From Bacteroidota bacterium (GTDB lineage Bacteria; Bacteroidota; Bacteroidia; Chitinophagales; Chitinophagaceae): a stretch of 14,408 nt of DNA. The translations under genes and the position numbers were made by a program. The notes under the pieces were generated by a model, which was given only the letters and a program-made list of their open reading frames with translations, was not told the origin of the DNA and did no database searches. Shown piece after piece: positions 1 through 8,800 of this stretch. Position 1 is the stretch's first letter; each line of letters starts with the position of its first letter. The stretch covers positions 1-14,408 of the forward strand of contig JAFAEW010000032.1 in assembly GCA_023423835.1 (NCBI GenBank). The letters run 5' to 3'.

Positions 1-1628
1 ATGCTATTCAGAGGCGTTCTTAATTCGTGCGACATATTGGCCAGGAATTCCGACTTATAGCGCGTTGAAATTTCGAGGGCTTCTGCTTTTGCCTGTATTT
101 CGATATTTCTTTCAACAATCATTTCATTTTTTTCTTCCAGCAAACGGCTTCGCTCTTCGAGTTCACTGTTTGCCTGTTGCAATTCTTCCTGCTGCACGCG
201 CAATTCTTCCTCAGATGCCTGCAGTTTCTCGGCCTGCACTTCTAATTCGGCATTGATATTTTCCAGCTCATGCTGCTGTAATTGCAGTTCTTCGGCCTGG
301 GTCTGTGTTTCTTCTAAAAGATCCTGCAGCCTTTCCCTGCTCTGGGCGGATTGAATTGTAAAGCCGGCGTTGATCGAAACCGTCTTAAAAAACTCGCTTT
401 CCGAACCGTTAAACGCTTTGAGAGAAGCGAGCTCAATGACTCCTTTAATGATTTTATTGTAAATAATGGGAATGGCAATAACCGTTCGCGGCTTAAGCTC
501 GCCGGGCAACAGGCTGAGTGTGAAGTCATTTTCCTCAATACCATTGACCTCTAAAATTTTGCCCGATGCTGCCGCCTGTCCTATGATTCCTTCTCCCCAG
601 GGTATCACGGGCTTGAGTTTATCTGAGGGCAAGGCATATCCCGAGGTGAGCTCCAATTGGCCTTCTTTATTAATCAGGTAGAGCGCTCCGGCAATGCTAT
701 TTGTGTACTCAGTAACATAGTTTATAATCTTCTGGGTTTGCACTTTCAATTCATGATCACCCACCGTTTCCTCATACAATCCGTTAGCACCTGTTTGAAG
801 CCAGTCTCTTTTTTCAAGCTGACTGAAGGAGGTTTGCAATGAAGCAGCCATTTTATTCAGGGAAAAAACAATACTTCCCAACAGATCTTTTCCTTCGTCG
901 CCAACCCTGATATCGTACTGACCATTTGAAATCTTGTCTGCGATTTCCTGAATCAATGTCAAACGCCTCGTAGTGGCTTCTTCATTCTCCTCAAGACTTT
1001 TCTGCAGGCGCGTTCTTGTTTCAAATTCCCGGTTGATACGCGAAAAGAAAAAGAAGGTTACTGCAAAAGCGAGAACCGCTGCAATGACAATCAAAATGGG
1101 CGTATAGGTTGCAAACCGGTTCATGGCAGCTGTGCGGCTCTTCAAAAGCGCTTCTTCCCGGTTTTGCATGTTTTGAATCAGCATTCTGATGTCATCCATG
1201 TAGGACTTTCCAATACTCAGTTCGAGGGGATTGAAAGTGTTTTCTCGTTTTTCACTTATCCTGCTGTTGAGGGAAGTCAACCGGTTGCCCACGGCTGTCT
1301 GAAGGTTTACGAGGTCTCTTTGCTGGTCGGGATCGCTTATCAGTTCACTCAGCTCATTTAATGACTCCTGTGCTTGCACGGTAGCTTTGGTGTAGGGAGT
1401 GAGGTACTCCTCTTTACCGGTGAGTAAAAAACCCCGTTGAACCGTCTCGGCATTTATCACTGACGTCATGACCGAACGCAGAGCAGAAATGACTCTGCTC
1501 GTATGATCTACCTGTTCAGAACTGTACAGCAGGTTCTTTATACTTTGGTAGGAAGCGATAGAACTTAGAAACAATAATAAAAGCGAAACTCCAAATCCAA
1601 TAAGTAAATTCCGTTTGAATGATGCCAT
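1..1628 (-). CDS. CHASE3-HAMP-GAF sensor (probably hybrid) histidine kinase, C-terminal part missing at window edge
   Basis: The minus-strand frame starts with ATG at 1628 and stays open to base 1, giving 542 complete codons. Two membrane segments (about residues 7-29 and 174-196) flank an all-helical periplasmic region that fits a CHASE3 sensor (note ETVQRGFLLTGKEEYL near 61-76). A HAMP-like linker (about 215-270) and a GAF-type domain (about 285-430) follow. Next comes a long Glu/Gln-rich coiled coil (about 432-525), and then the dimerisation/phosphoacceptor motif SHELRTPLNS with His534 at the very edge. The ATPase domain, and probably receiver domains, must lie outside the window. That they exist is inferred from relatives with this architecture, which are usually hybrid kinases. 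The start lies only 5 bases after the stop of the REC-kinase gene, so the two are almost surely co-transcribed. No Shine-Dalgarno is visible. The ligand sensed is unknown. Confidence 0.9.
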   Translation of the reverse strand, partial: MASFKRNLLIGFGVSLLLLFLSSIASYQSIKNLLYSSEQVDHTSRVISALRSVMTSVINAETVQRGFLLTGKEEYLTPYTKATVQAQESLNELSELISDPDQQRDLVNLQTAVGNRLTSLNSRISEKRENTFNPLELSIGKSYMDDIRMLIQNMQNREEALLKSRTAAMNRFATYTPILIVIAAVLAFAVTFFFFSRINREFETRTRLQKSLEENEEATTRRLTLIQEIADKISNGQYDIRVGDEGKDLLGSIVFSLNKMAASLQTSFSQLEKRDWLQTGANGLYEETVGDHELKVQTQKIINYVTEYTNSIAGALYLINKEGQLELTSGYALPSDKLKPVIPWGEGIIGQAAASGKILEVNGIEENDFTLSLLPGELKPRTVIAIPIIYNKIIKGVIELASLKAFNGSESEFFKTVSINAGFTIQSAQSRERLQDLLEETQTQAEELQLQQHELENINAELEVQAEKLQASEEELRVQQEELQQANSELEERSRLLEEKNEMIVERNIEIQAKAEALEISTRYKSEFLANMSHELRTPLNS

Positions 1629-1633
1629 AGCAA

Positions 1634-2842
1634 TTATTTTGATAGTTCAGTCTTTACAGACCTGTTTGTGGTTTCTTGTTTTAGGGGAATGATAATATAG
1701 AAGGTGGTTCCCGCTCCTTCCGTGCTTTTCGCGCTGATTATCCCATTATGCTTTTCGATTATCTTTTTCACGATCGAAAGCCCGATGCCGGTTCCTTCGT
1801 ATTCATCCTTTCCATGGAGTCTTTGAAAGAGGGTGAAGATTTTTCCAAGGTATTTTTCATCAAACCCAATCCCATTATCTGCAAAGCTTATTCTAAGGTG
1901 TTCACCATTTGGATGGGGCGGCGCGTCAACGGATGGCTTTCGGATGATGTCACTCTTAATGATAACTCGTGGCGGCGCACCGGCTTTTGCAAACTTCAGC
2001 GCATTACTTATAATATTCTGAAAAACCTGCCTTATTTGCCCGGTCACCACTTCGGCCGAAGGCAGATGATCGGATTCGATCACGGCGTTTTTCTCCTTTA
2101 TTACCAGTTCAAGGTCTGATAAGGTATCCTTCAAAACTTCATTGAGATCGGTTTTCGAAAATACGGTCATTACCGACAACCTTGAAAAATTCAGGAGGTC
2201 ATCAATCAGTTTCCTCATTCTTTGGGCAGCATTTATCACCCTTACCATATAAGACTCTGCTTCTTCATTTTGCGGGAGAAACTTTTCTGATATAATACGG
2301 CTGAACGTAAGTATCTTTCTTAAAGGCTCCTGCAAGTCATGAGAAGCGATATAGGCATATTGTTGCAATTCGGCATTACTTGATTCCAGTGCAGCATTCA
2401 TTTCAGAAAGCGCTTTCGTTCTTTCCTCAACCTTTTGTTCAAGTGTTTCTTTTATGCGGTTTAATTCCTCTGTTTGCCTGTATAAGGTATGAAATGTTTT
2501 CACCTTAAGAATGAGCAGATCGGGATCAAAGGGCTTTACAATGTAATCAATGCCGCCGGCCGCATAGCCTTTGCTGATGAATCTCTTGTTGATATTGACT
2601 GCGGATAGAAAAAGGATGGGAATGTTTTTCGACTTGCTGTATCCTTTGATGGCCTCCGCTACTTCATAGCCATCCATTTCGGGCATCTGAACATCGAGGA
2701 TGATCAGTTCATAATCGTTTTTCAGGATCTTTTTCAATGCCTCTTCACCCGAAGAGGCCGTATCGACCTCAAAAAGGTTTAATTGAAGCAATGTTTTAAG
2801 TGAAAATAAATTTTCCGATTTATCATCAACAATTAAAATCAT
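1634..2842 (-). CDS. Response regulator receiver-histidine kinase fusion (REC-HisKA-HATPase)
   Basis: A soluble 402-residue protein with no signal peptide or membrane segment. An N-terminal receiver domain (1-120) has the acidic pair Asp6/Asp7, phosphoacceptor Asp50 in LDVQMPEMDG and Lys103 in VKPF. A coiled coil (about 122-160) leads to a HisKA domain with phosphoacceptor His168 in ASHDLQEPLRKI, a bacteriophytochrome-type H-box. The HATPase domain has an N-box with Asn276 and Asn280, a G1 motif DNGIGF (322-327) and a G2 motif GTGIGL (350-355), so all catalytic motifs are intact. Such proteins receive phosphate on the N-terminal receiver and modulate their own kinase, or serve as intermediates in a relay. 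It lies 69 bases downstream of a stand-alone response regulator and 5 bases upstream of a large membrane sensor kinase, so the three probably form an operon. The partner and final output are not shown by the sequence. Confidence 0.93.
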   Translation of the reverse strand: MILIVDDKSENLFSLKTLLQLNLFEVDTASSGEEALKKILKNDYELIILDVQMPEMDGYEVAEAIKGYSKSKNIPILFLSAVNINKRFISKGYAAGGIDYIVKPFDPDLLILKVKTFHTLYRQTEELNRIKETLEQKVEERTKALSEMNAALESSNAELQQYAYIASHDLQEPLRKILTFSRIISEKFLPQNEEAESYMVRVINAAQRMRKLIDDLLNFSRLSVMTVFSKTDLNEVLKDTLSDLELVIKEKNAVIESDHLPSAEVVTGQIRQVFQNIISNALKFAKAGAPPRVIIKSDIIRKPSVDAPPHPNGEHLRISFADNGIGFDEKYLGKIFTLFQRLHGKDEYEGTGIGLSIVKKIIEKHNGIISAKSTEGAGTTFYIIIPLKQETTNRSVKTELSK

Positions 2843-2911
2843 AGTGCTTCTTTTACCATTTAAAAAATTATCAACGGAAAATAAACAATATAATAATGCG
2901 GGAAACCTGGT

Positions 2912-3355
2912 TTAACAGATTATGTATACGGAAAGACCGCTCAACAAATGAAGCATGCGCTTCATATCGTTTAAGTTTTGCATTATTATTGACAGCATTT
3001 GCCGCAGTTCATGAATACTTGCAGGTTTTGTAATGAAACAGGCTGCACCTGATTGTATGGCTTCTTCAATATCCTTGGAGTGAGAGGAAGTTGTATAAAT
3101 GAAAACAGGAACGTTTCTGTACTGCGGATTTCGTTTGAGTTCAAATAAACATTGTTTGCCGTCCATTCTCGGCATATTAAGATCGAGGAAAATAATATCG
3201 GGCAATACTTCCATCTTTTTCAACCGTTCCAATGCCTCCTGTCCGTCAGAGGCGATGTCAAGATGTACTGCGGGACTCAGATCTGATAAGACTTCCTGAA
3301 AAAGGAAACAGTCATCCGGGTCATCGTCCACCAACAAAAATTTTTTTTGGCGCAT
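2912..3355 (-). CDS. Single-domain response regulator (CheY/Rcp1-like)
   Basis: A 147-residue stand-alone receiver domain. The acidic pocket is Asp10-Asp12, the phosphoacceptor is Asp58 in FLDLNMPRMDG, the conserved Thr88 sits in FIYTTS, and Lys110 lies in ITKP. The DPDD segment after the acidic pocket and the long alpha4 region resemble the Rcp1-like regulators that pair with phytochrome-type kinases. There is no DNA-binding or enzymatic domain, so it can only act by protein contact or as a phosphate shuttle. It is the first gene of the minus-strand signalling cluster and stands 229 bases from the carbonic anhydrase gene upstream, so it probably has its own promoter. The nearby kinases are the obvious candidate partners (inference). 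Confidence 0.92.
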   Translation of the reverse strand: MRQKKFLLVDDDPDDCFLFQEVLSDLSPAVHLDIASDGQEALERLKKMEVLPDIIFLDLNMPRMDGKQCLFELKRNPQYRNVPVFIYTTSSHSKDIEEAIQSGAACFITKPASIHELRQMLSIIMQNLNDMKRMLHLLSGLSVYIIC

Positions 3356-3366
3356 AATGTAAAAAT

Positions 3367-3374
3367 CAAAAATA
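3367..3374 (-). promoter_or_regulatory. Possible Bacteroidota -7 promoter element (TATTTTTG) for the signalling cluster
   Basis: On the minus strand the octamer TATTTTTG matches the Bacteroidota -7 consensus TAnnTTTG and sits just before the response regulator start. The -33 element is poor: the best candidate is TTTCG at 3400-3396, about 21 bases upstream, instead of TTTG. The predicted leader would be extremely short, and the T-rich context raises the chance of a random match. Confidence 0.28.
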
Positions 3375-3528
3375 AGCTAAACTTTTTTCTAAGTACGAAA
3401 AAATAACGTTGCTGCAATTGAGTGTCAGCAGCTGAGGTTGTACAACTGTGCTAACTTCAGGGTAAACAGCGAAAGACTTTTCGTATGCATCACTCTATGA
3501 AATAAGAACTTTTCCGCCGGGGTTTTTG

Positions 3529-3564
3529 CCGGGCGTTAATCACTTGCCCGGTGCACCTTTTTTT
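3529..3564 (+). repeat. GC-rich inverted repeat followed by a T-run on the plus strand
   Basis: CCGGGC (3529-3534) pairs with GCCCGG (3546-3551) around an 11-base loop. On the plus strand TGCACC and seven T residues (3558-3564) follow. This is the form of a weak intrinsic terminator on the plus strand, but no plus-strand gene ends here. Read on the minus strand, downstream of the carbonic anhydrase stop, the hairpin lacks a U-tract after it. It might still cap the 3' end of the carbonic anhydrase mRNA, or end an unseen antisense transcript. The hairpin itself is seen; its role is not known. Confidence 0.4.
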
Positions 3565-3584
3565 CTAAGACTCCAAATATCGAT

Positions 3585-4208
3585 TTATTCGTAAAAGGTT
3601 ACTTTGCCGGTTTCAACATTGTATAAGGCGCCCACGATTTTTATCTGATCTGAAGCCTCCATATCTTTTAGAATGGTGCTTCGTTCTCTGATGGCCGCCA
3701 CGGTCTGATACACGTTATTGGCTGTTACTTCCAGTACAAATTCGGGATTTGTATTGCCGGCATTTTCATGTTTTTGTTTTGCCAACTCCACTGCCGGACT
3801 GATCTTTTCCAACAGGCCGGTAAGGAAACCCAGCCGGGTATTTTCAATAGCGCTTGCAATGGCTCCGCATCTTGTATGCCCCAAAATTACCAGTAATTTT
3901 GAACCGGCGATTTTACATCCGAATTCCATACTTCCCAGGATATCGTCATTTAGGATATTTCCCGCTATCCGGATACTGAAGATATCGCCCAGCCCCTGAT
4001 CAAAAATCAACTCGGCCGAGGTTCTTGAATCAATACAACTTAAGATCGTTGCGAATGGAAATTGTCCGTTTGCCGTTTCATTGACCTGTTGCAATAAGTT
4101 GGGATGCTCCTTAATGTTGTTTACAAAACGTCCATTACCTTCCTTTAAGATTTCCAGTGCCAGCTCCGGCGTTAATTTGTCGAGAATTTCCTTTGTATGC
4201 ATCCGCAT
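3585..4208 (-). CDS. Beta-class carbonic anhydrase
   Basis: A 207-residue cytoplasmic enzyme without a signal peptide that should interconvert CO2 and bicarbonate. The zinc site of beta carbonic anhydrases is complete: Cys58 and Asp60-Arg62 in SCIDSRTS, and His111 with Cys114 in GHTRCGA. The Asp60/Arg62 pair is the usual gating dyad. RIAGNI (80-85) and the N-terminal helical arm LEILKEGNGRF (18-28) are also typical of the family. The length is normal to slightly short. The start could equally be the second ATG, two codons later (MHTKEI). The gene is read alone, divergent from the lipoprotein gene and followed by 229 non-coding bases before the response regulator. In heterotrophs such an enzyme usually supplies bicarbonate for carboxylases. 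No regulator or transporter gene sits beside it. Confidence 0.95.
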   Translation of the reverse strand: MRMHTKEILDKLTPELALEILKEGNGRFVNNIKEHPNLLQQVNETANGQFPFATILSCIDSRTSAELIFDQGLGDIFSIRIAGNILNDDILGSMEFGCKIAGSKLLVILGHTRCGAIASAIENTRLGFLTGLLEKISPAVELAKQKHENAGNTNPEFVLEVTANNVYQTVAAIRERSTILKDMEASDQIKIVGALYNVETGKVTFYE

Positions 4209-4412
4209 GTAGAACTGAATTTAGAAGGCCGAAAGTAAGAATTTATAAATAAAGCCGCCCACGTTTTTTGGAGGAGAATAGATTTGCCCGGCACTTCGAA
4301 TCAGTGGGAAGGGAATTATTATGGCTTTAACAGAATCGCTAAATTCCTCTTAAACCTTTTGAAAAGGATAAACCACGGCACCGGTTTTTTGTCCTTAATT
4401 CAGAAAATAACG

Positions 4413-5048
4413 ATGATCATGAAACAAATGAAATGGATGGCTCCTGCTGTGGCCCTGTTTTTTTTCGCAGGCTGCCAGAAGGACGTAGTGAAACAACTGA
4501 CGCCGGAAGAGTCTCAGATCTACATCACGAGTTACGATTCCTCCGCTCAGTTTACTTCTTATAAAACCTTTAGCATCGCTGATTCTGTGGGAATTTTGAA
4601 AGACGGAAAGGCATCAAAAGAACTTACACCCACTGATCAGGCATATCTGAACGCCGTGAAGCAGTCGATGCAGGCGGAAGGGTATGAATTAGTTTCAAGG
4701 GAAGATCAACCGGATCTTGCAATTAATGTAATGCGAATTTATAATACCCAGACCGGCTATTTCAGCTATAACGATTATTGGGATTATTACGGCTCCTATT
4801 GGGATCCATATTACTGGGGTTATCCCGGTTACGGATACTATGTACCTTATGCATACGGCACCTACCAGGTTACGGAAGGGATGATGTCAGTGGATATGTT
4901 TGATCTCAAAAACGCAAAACAGGACAATCAGCTCAACCTGATATGGAATGGACTAATCAGAGGTAATGGAATTTTCAACAGCGATAATGCAACCACTGCT
5001 GTAAATGCATTATTCAGCCAGTCGCCTTATTTACACTCAAACGGATAA
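4413..5048 (+). CDS. DUF4136-like lipoprotein with a Tyr/Trp/Gly-rich tract
   Basis: I place the start at the ATG at 4413 (or at 4419, two codons later). Either gives a classic lipoprotein signal: a Lys-containing n-region, a hydrophobic core, and the lipobox FFFAGC with Cys21 of a 211-residue protein. The reading frame extends upstream to a TTG at 4284, but that extension would bury the signal peptide. The mature part resembles DUF4136 envelope lipoproteins: an N-terminal beta segment with SYKTFSIAD, a central helix (TDQAYLNAVKQSMQAEGYEL) and DLAINVM. The usual C-terminal half with VDMFDLKN and LIWNGL follows. Between them lies a strongly aromatic stretch (about 116-151) with 15 Tyr and 3 Trp in 36 residues. 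It is followed after 13 bases by a beta-barrel gene, so both probably share a transcript. The molecular function of the family is unknown. Confidence 0.85.
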   Translation: MIMKQMKWMAPAVALFFFAGCQKDVVKQLTPEESQIYITSYDSSAQFTSYKTFSIADSVGILKDGKASKELTPTDQAYLNAVKQSMQAEGYELVSREDQPDLAINVMRIYNTQTGYFSYNDYWDYYGSYWDPYYWGYPGYGYYVPYAYGTYQVTEGMMSVDMFDLKNAKQDNQLNLIWNGLIRGNGIFNSDNATTAVNALFSQSPYLHSNG

Positions 5049-5061
5049 AAAATAGAGTTTT

Positions 5062-5688
5062 ATGAAAAAAATATTAAGCATTATAGGTCTGCCGATTTCT
5101 CTGATGCTGTTTTCAACGTCGGCACATGCACAAAATGCAGGACAATTAAAAATGGGATTAAATTATAGTTATGGGCTTCCGATGGGGAGTTTTAAGAATG
5201 ATCTGATTCAAAACGGCTCAGCCCGCGGATTCAACGGTGAGATCATGTATGGAATCAATAAACAATTCAGTGTGGGTCTTTCAGTAGGATACCAGAATTT
5301 TTATCAGAAAGAAGGAAGGGCAGTTTACCAGACCGGCGACCATCAGGCAACTTCCGCCGTTTTGAGCAACTCAATTACAACGGTTCCCGTTTTAGCCAAG
5401 GCAACTTTTCTTCCTTTGAAAGGCAATACGGTGGTTCAGCCCTATATTTCGCTGGGAGCCGGAGTGAGTTTCAATAATTATGATCAATACCTCGGCGTTT
5501 TTGGGGGTACCGATAATCAAACGTCGTTTGCCGCTGAAGGCGGTTTGGGAATTCATGTTCCTTTCGGAAAATGGAGCACTTCAGGACTCAATCTCGGGGC
5601 TCAGTACAATTATATCAACTACGATAAGTTTGGCTATAAGAATTTCAATAATATTTCTTTACAGGCAGGGGTTTATTTTCCCCTTTAG
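5062..5688 (+). CDS. Small outer-membrane beta-barrel protein
   Basis: A 208-residue secreted protein. The Sec signal peptide (about 1-23) has KK at residues 2-3, a hydrophobic core and a probable cleavage after AHA (21-23). The mature sequence alternates polar and aromatic or hydrophobic residues in strand-like blocks (LKMGLNYSYGLPMG, FSVGLSVGYQNFY, VVQPYISLGAGVSFNNY, LNLGAQYNYINYDKF) and ends in an amphipathic strand, LQAGVYFPL. This is the pattern of the eight-stranded OmpA/OmpW-like barrels common in Bacteroidota. There is no peptidoglycan-binding domain. It follows the lipoprotein gene by 13 bases and is closed by an intrinsic terminator, so the two form a short envelope operon. Specific function, ligand and export substrate cannot be told from the sequence. 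Confidence 0.87.
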   Translation: MKKILSIIGLPISLMLFSTSAHAQNAGQLKMGLNYSYGLPMGSFKNDLIQNGSARGFNGEIMYGINKQFSVGLSVGYQNFYQKEGRAVYQTGDHQATSAVLSNSITTVPVLAKATFLPLKGNTVVQPYISLGAGVSFNNYDQYLGVFGGTDNQTSFAAEGGLGIHVPFGKWSTSGLNLGAQYNYINYDKFGYKNFNNISLQAGVYFPL

Positions 5689-5717
5689 TTAGTAGTTTTT
5701 TCTTTGTGTGGTTGAAG

Positions 5718-5745
5718 ACCTCCGGCACATCCCGGAGGTTTTTTT
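5718..5745 (+). terminator. Intrinsic terminator of the lipoprotein-barrel operon
   Basis: ACCTCCGG (5718-5725) pairs perfectly with CCGGAGGT (5732-5739) around a 6-base loop, giving an 8-bp stem. Seven T residues (5739-5745) follow directly. It starts 30 bases after the stop of the barrel gene, which is textbook form for a Rho-independent terminator on the plus strand. Confidence 0.9.
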
Positions 5746-5781
5746 ACTGCCACCAAAGCGAATTGCTTCTGCAACGGATAG

Positions 5782-5820
5782 AAACTAAAAAAGGGCGCCG
5801 AAGCAACCCTTTTTTAGTTT
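5782..5820 (-). terminator. Bidirectional hairpin terminator downstream of rpoC
   Basis: A perfect 14-bp inverted repeat (5782-5795 with 5807-5820) with an 11-base loop (5796-5806). The top of the stem is GGG/CCC and the lower part is A/T-rich. On the minus strand the 3' arm contains a run of six T residues, so it can end rpoC transcription 21 bases after its stop codon. Because it is symmetric, it can also act as a backup for the convergent barrel operon. Confidence 0.85.
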
Positions 5821-5840
5821 TATGATCTTCCTTATTTCAA

Positions 5841-8800
5841 TTATTCTTCTTCATCGAAAGCCATCGCTTCACGTGCCGTAGCAAGCAATTCGTATTCTTC
5901 CTTGCTTCCAACGATTACGTTTTCGAATTCTTTCTGGCCGGTACCGGCAGGAATAAGATGTCCGGTGATTACGTTTTCCTTCAATCCGAGCATCAGATCG
6001 GTCTTACCCTGAATAGCAGCAGAACTCAACACCTTGGTCGTTTCCTGGAAGGAAGCAGCTGAAATCCAGCTTTGTACGCCAAGTGAAGCCTTCGTGATAC
6101 CGAGTAATACCGGCGTTGCCGTTGCAGGCTGCGCATCCCGCACTTCTGCCAGCTTTTTGTCGGCACGGCGGAGGATAGAGTTTTCTTCACGCAGTTCACG
6201 CAGTGAAATGATTTCACCTGCCCTGAACTTACTTTCACCCGGCTCAGTAACGACCTTCTTATCAAAAATCCGGTCATTTTCTTCATTGAAATCGTAACGG
6301 TCTTCGAGATCTTCCTGGAGGAACCTGGTATCTCCGGCATCAACAATTTCCACCTTTTTCATCATCTGTCTAACGATAACTTCAATGTGTTTGTCGTTGA
6401 TTCTTACACCTTGTAAACGATACACTTCCTGAATTTCATTTACCACATATTCCTGAACGGCATAAGGTCCTTTGATAGCAAGAATATCAGCAGGAGCAAC
6501 CTGTCCGTCAGACAGAGCGGTACCGGCTTTTACAAAGTCGCCATCCTGCACCAGGATCTGGCGGGTAAGCGGAACGAGGTATTTTTTAATCACACCGTCT
6601 TTCGCTTCCACCACGATCTCGCGGTTACCTCTTTTCACGTTTCCGAAAGATACAACACCATCGATCTCGCAGACTACTGCAGGATTACTTGGGTTACGTG
6701 CTTCAAAAAGCTCTGTAACACGTGGAAGACCCCCGGTAATATCACCGCTCTTACGCATAGTTCTCGGGATCTTTGCAATTACCTGTCCGGCTCTAACCGG
6801 ATCGCCAACGCCCACCACAAGACGGCTGCCAACCGGAAGGTTGTAGGTCTTGGTTTCCTTACCATTGACGATAAGGGCAGGAATTCTTGTTTTATCTTTT
6901 GTTTCAATAATTACCTTGTCTCTGTGACCTGTTTGCTCATCGGCTTCTTCACGGAAAGTAATACCTTCCAAAACGTTTTCGAAATCGATCTCACCATTTT
7001 GTTCAGATATGATCACATTGTTAAACGGATCCCAGCGGCAGATGATGTCGCCTTTCTTCACTTCCTGACCGTCTTTCACTTTCAATGTTGCCCCGTACGG
7101 AACGTTACTGGTAGTTAATAACCGGTCATTTTTATTATCCATAATCCGTACCTCACCGGTTCGTCCGATAACGATATTGATCTTATCGCCTTCTTCATTT
7201 TCGGTAGTTACAGTTCTCAATCCATCGAAATGAATGGTACCATCGAAACGGGCTACGAGGGAAGATTCCACAGAAGCAGATCCGGCCACACCACCTACGT
7301 GGAATGTACGGAGTGTAAGCTGTGTTCCCGGTTCACCGATAGATTGTGCTGCGATAATTCCTACCGCATCACCTCGCTGAGCGATATAGCCGGTTGCCAG
7401 GTTTTTACCATAACATCTTACACACACGCCTCTTTTTGATTCACAGGTAAGTACCGAACGGATATCCACGGTTTCAATACCTGATTCTTCAATCTCACGT
7501 GCGATATCTGGTGTAATTTCTTCTCCTGCCGCGATGATCATTTCATCTGTTTCAGGATGATAAATATCATGCAGGGAAGTACGTCCTTCAATTCTGTCGT
7601 GCAGCGGTTCAATGATATCTTCATTATCCTTGAGCGCTGTGGTAGCGATCCCTCTTAAGGTACCACAATCTTCTTCACCGATTACCACATCCTGCGCAAC
7701 GTCTACCAGACGACGGGTAAGATAACCCGCATCGGCGGTTTTCAGGGCCGTATCGGCCAAACCTTTACGGGCACCGTGAGTAGAGATAAAGTAATCCAAA
7801 ACGTTTAACCCGCCTTTGAAGTTGGAGAGAATCGGATTTTCAATAATCTCAGAACCGGAACTGCCACTCTTTCTCGGTTTCGCCATCAATCCACGAATAC
7901 CGGCAAGCTGTTTTACCTGTTGTTTGCTACCACGGGCTCCGGAATCAAGCATCATATAAACAGAATTGAATCCCTGTTTATCCTGCTGCATTTCGCGGAT
8001 AAGGCTTTCGGTGATACGGGTATCGACGCGGCTCCAGATGTCAATCACCTGGTTATATCGTTCATTGTTGGTGATCAATCCCATATTGTAATTGTCCCAA
8101 ACTTCGTCTACTTCTTCCTTCGCCTGGTTTAACAGGTCGTTTCGGATCTCAGGAATGATAAGGTCATTCACATTAAAGGACAAACCGCCCTTGAATGCCA
8201 TCCTAAAACCTAAAGTTTTGATATCATCGAGGAATTTTGCGGTCTTTGGAACATCGGTAATCTTGATGATGTCGCCAATGATTTCCCGCAGGCTCTTCTT
8301 AGTCAGAAGGGCATTGATGTATCCTACTTCCTGCGGAACGAACTGGTTAAACAATACCCGTCCAACCGTTGTTTCTACAGTTTTTGGAACAAGCTTACCG
8401 CTTTGACGCACTTTAGTTCTCACTTTAATGCCTGCATGCAGTTCAACCTTGTTTTCATTATAGGCGATCATCACTTCTTCCATGCTGTAAAAAGATTTTC
8501 CTTCTCCTTTTACCGGCACTTCTTCGGTGCTTTTCCTTCCTTTTGTGATGTAATAAAGTCCCAATACCATGTCCTGTGAAGGAAGGGTAATCGGCGTTCC
8601 GTTTTGCGGATTCAGGATGTTGTGTGATGACAACATCAGCAATTGCGCTTCAAGAATTGCCGCATTGCTTAAAGGAACGTGTACCGCCATCTGGTCACCG
8701 TCGAAATCCGCGTTGAACGCAGAGGTTACCAACGGATGCAGTTGAATGGCTTTACCTTCAACCAGTTTTGGCTGGAATGCCTGGATGGATAACCGGTGCA

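Noticed and set aside
65..1361. Several short plus-strand open frames at the left end
   Set aside because: They are antisense to the continuous kinase frame 1628-1, whose domains are clearly readable.
1748..2119. A 123-codon plus-strand open frame opposite the REC-kinase gene
   Set aside because: It lies fully antisense to a gene with intact catalytic motifs and shows no domain, signal or start context of its own.
4230..4237. Minus-strand TACTTTCG as a carbonic anhydrase promoter
   Set aside because: It has one mismatch to the consensus, no -33 element at proper spacing, and would leave a leader of only about 15 bases.
4279..4286. TAGATTTG on the plus strand as a promoter for the lipoprotein operon
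   Set aside because: The octamer fits the -7 consensus, but the only TTTG upstream is 8 bases away, far too close, and no other -33 element is visible.
4284..4412. N-terminal extension of the lipoprotein from a TTG at 4284
   Set aside because: It would put 43 residues ahead of a perfect lipoprotein signal peptide. The ATG at 4413 or 4419 explains the sequence better.
6026..6346. A 106-codon open frame overlapping rpoC on the same strand
   Set aside because: It is an alternate frame inside the conserved 3' end of rpoC, with no recognisable protein features.
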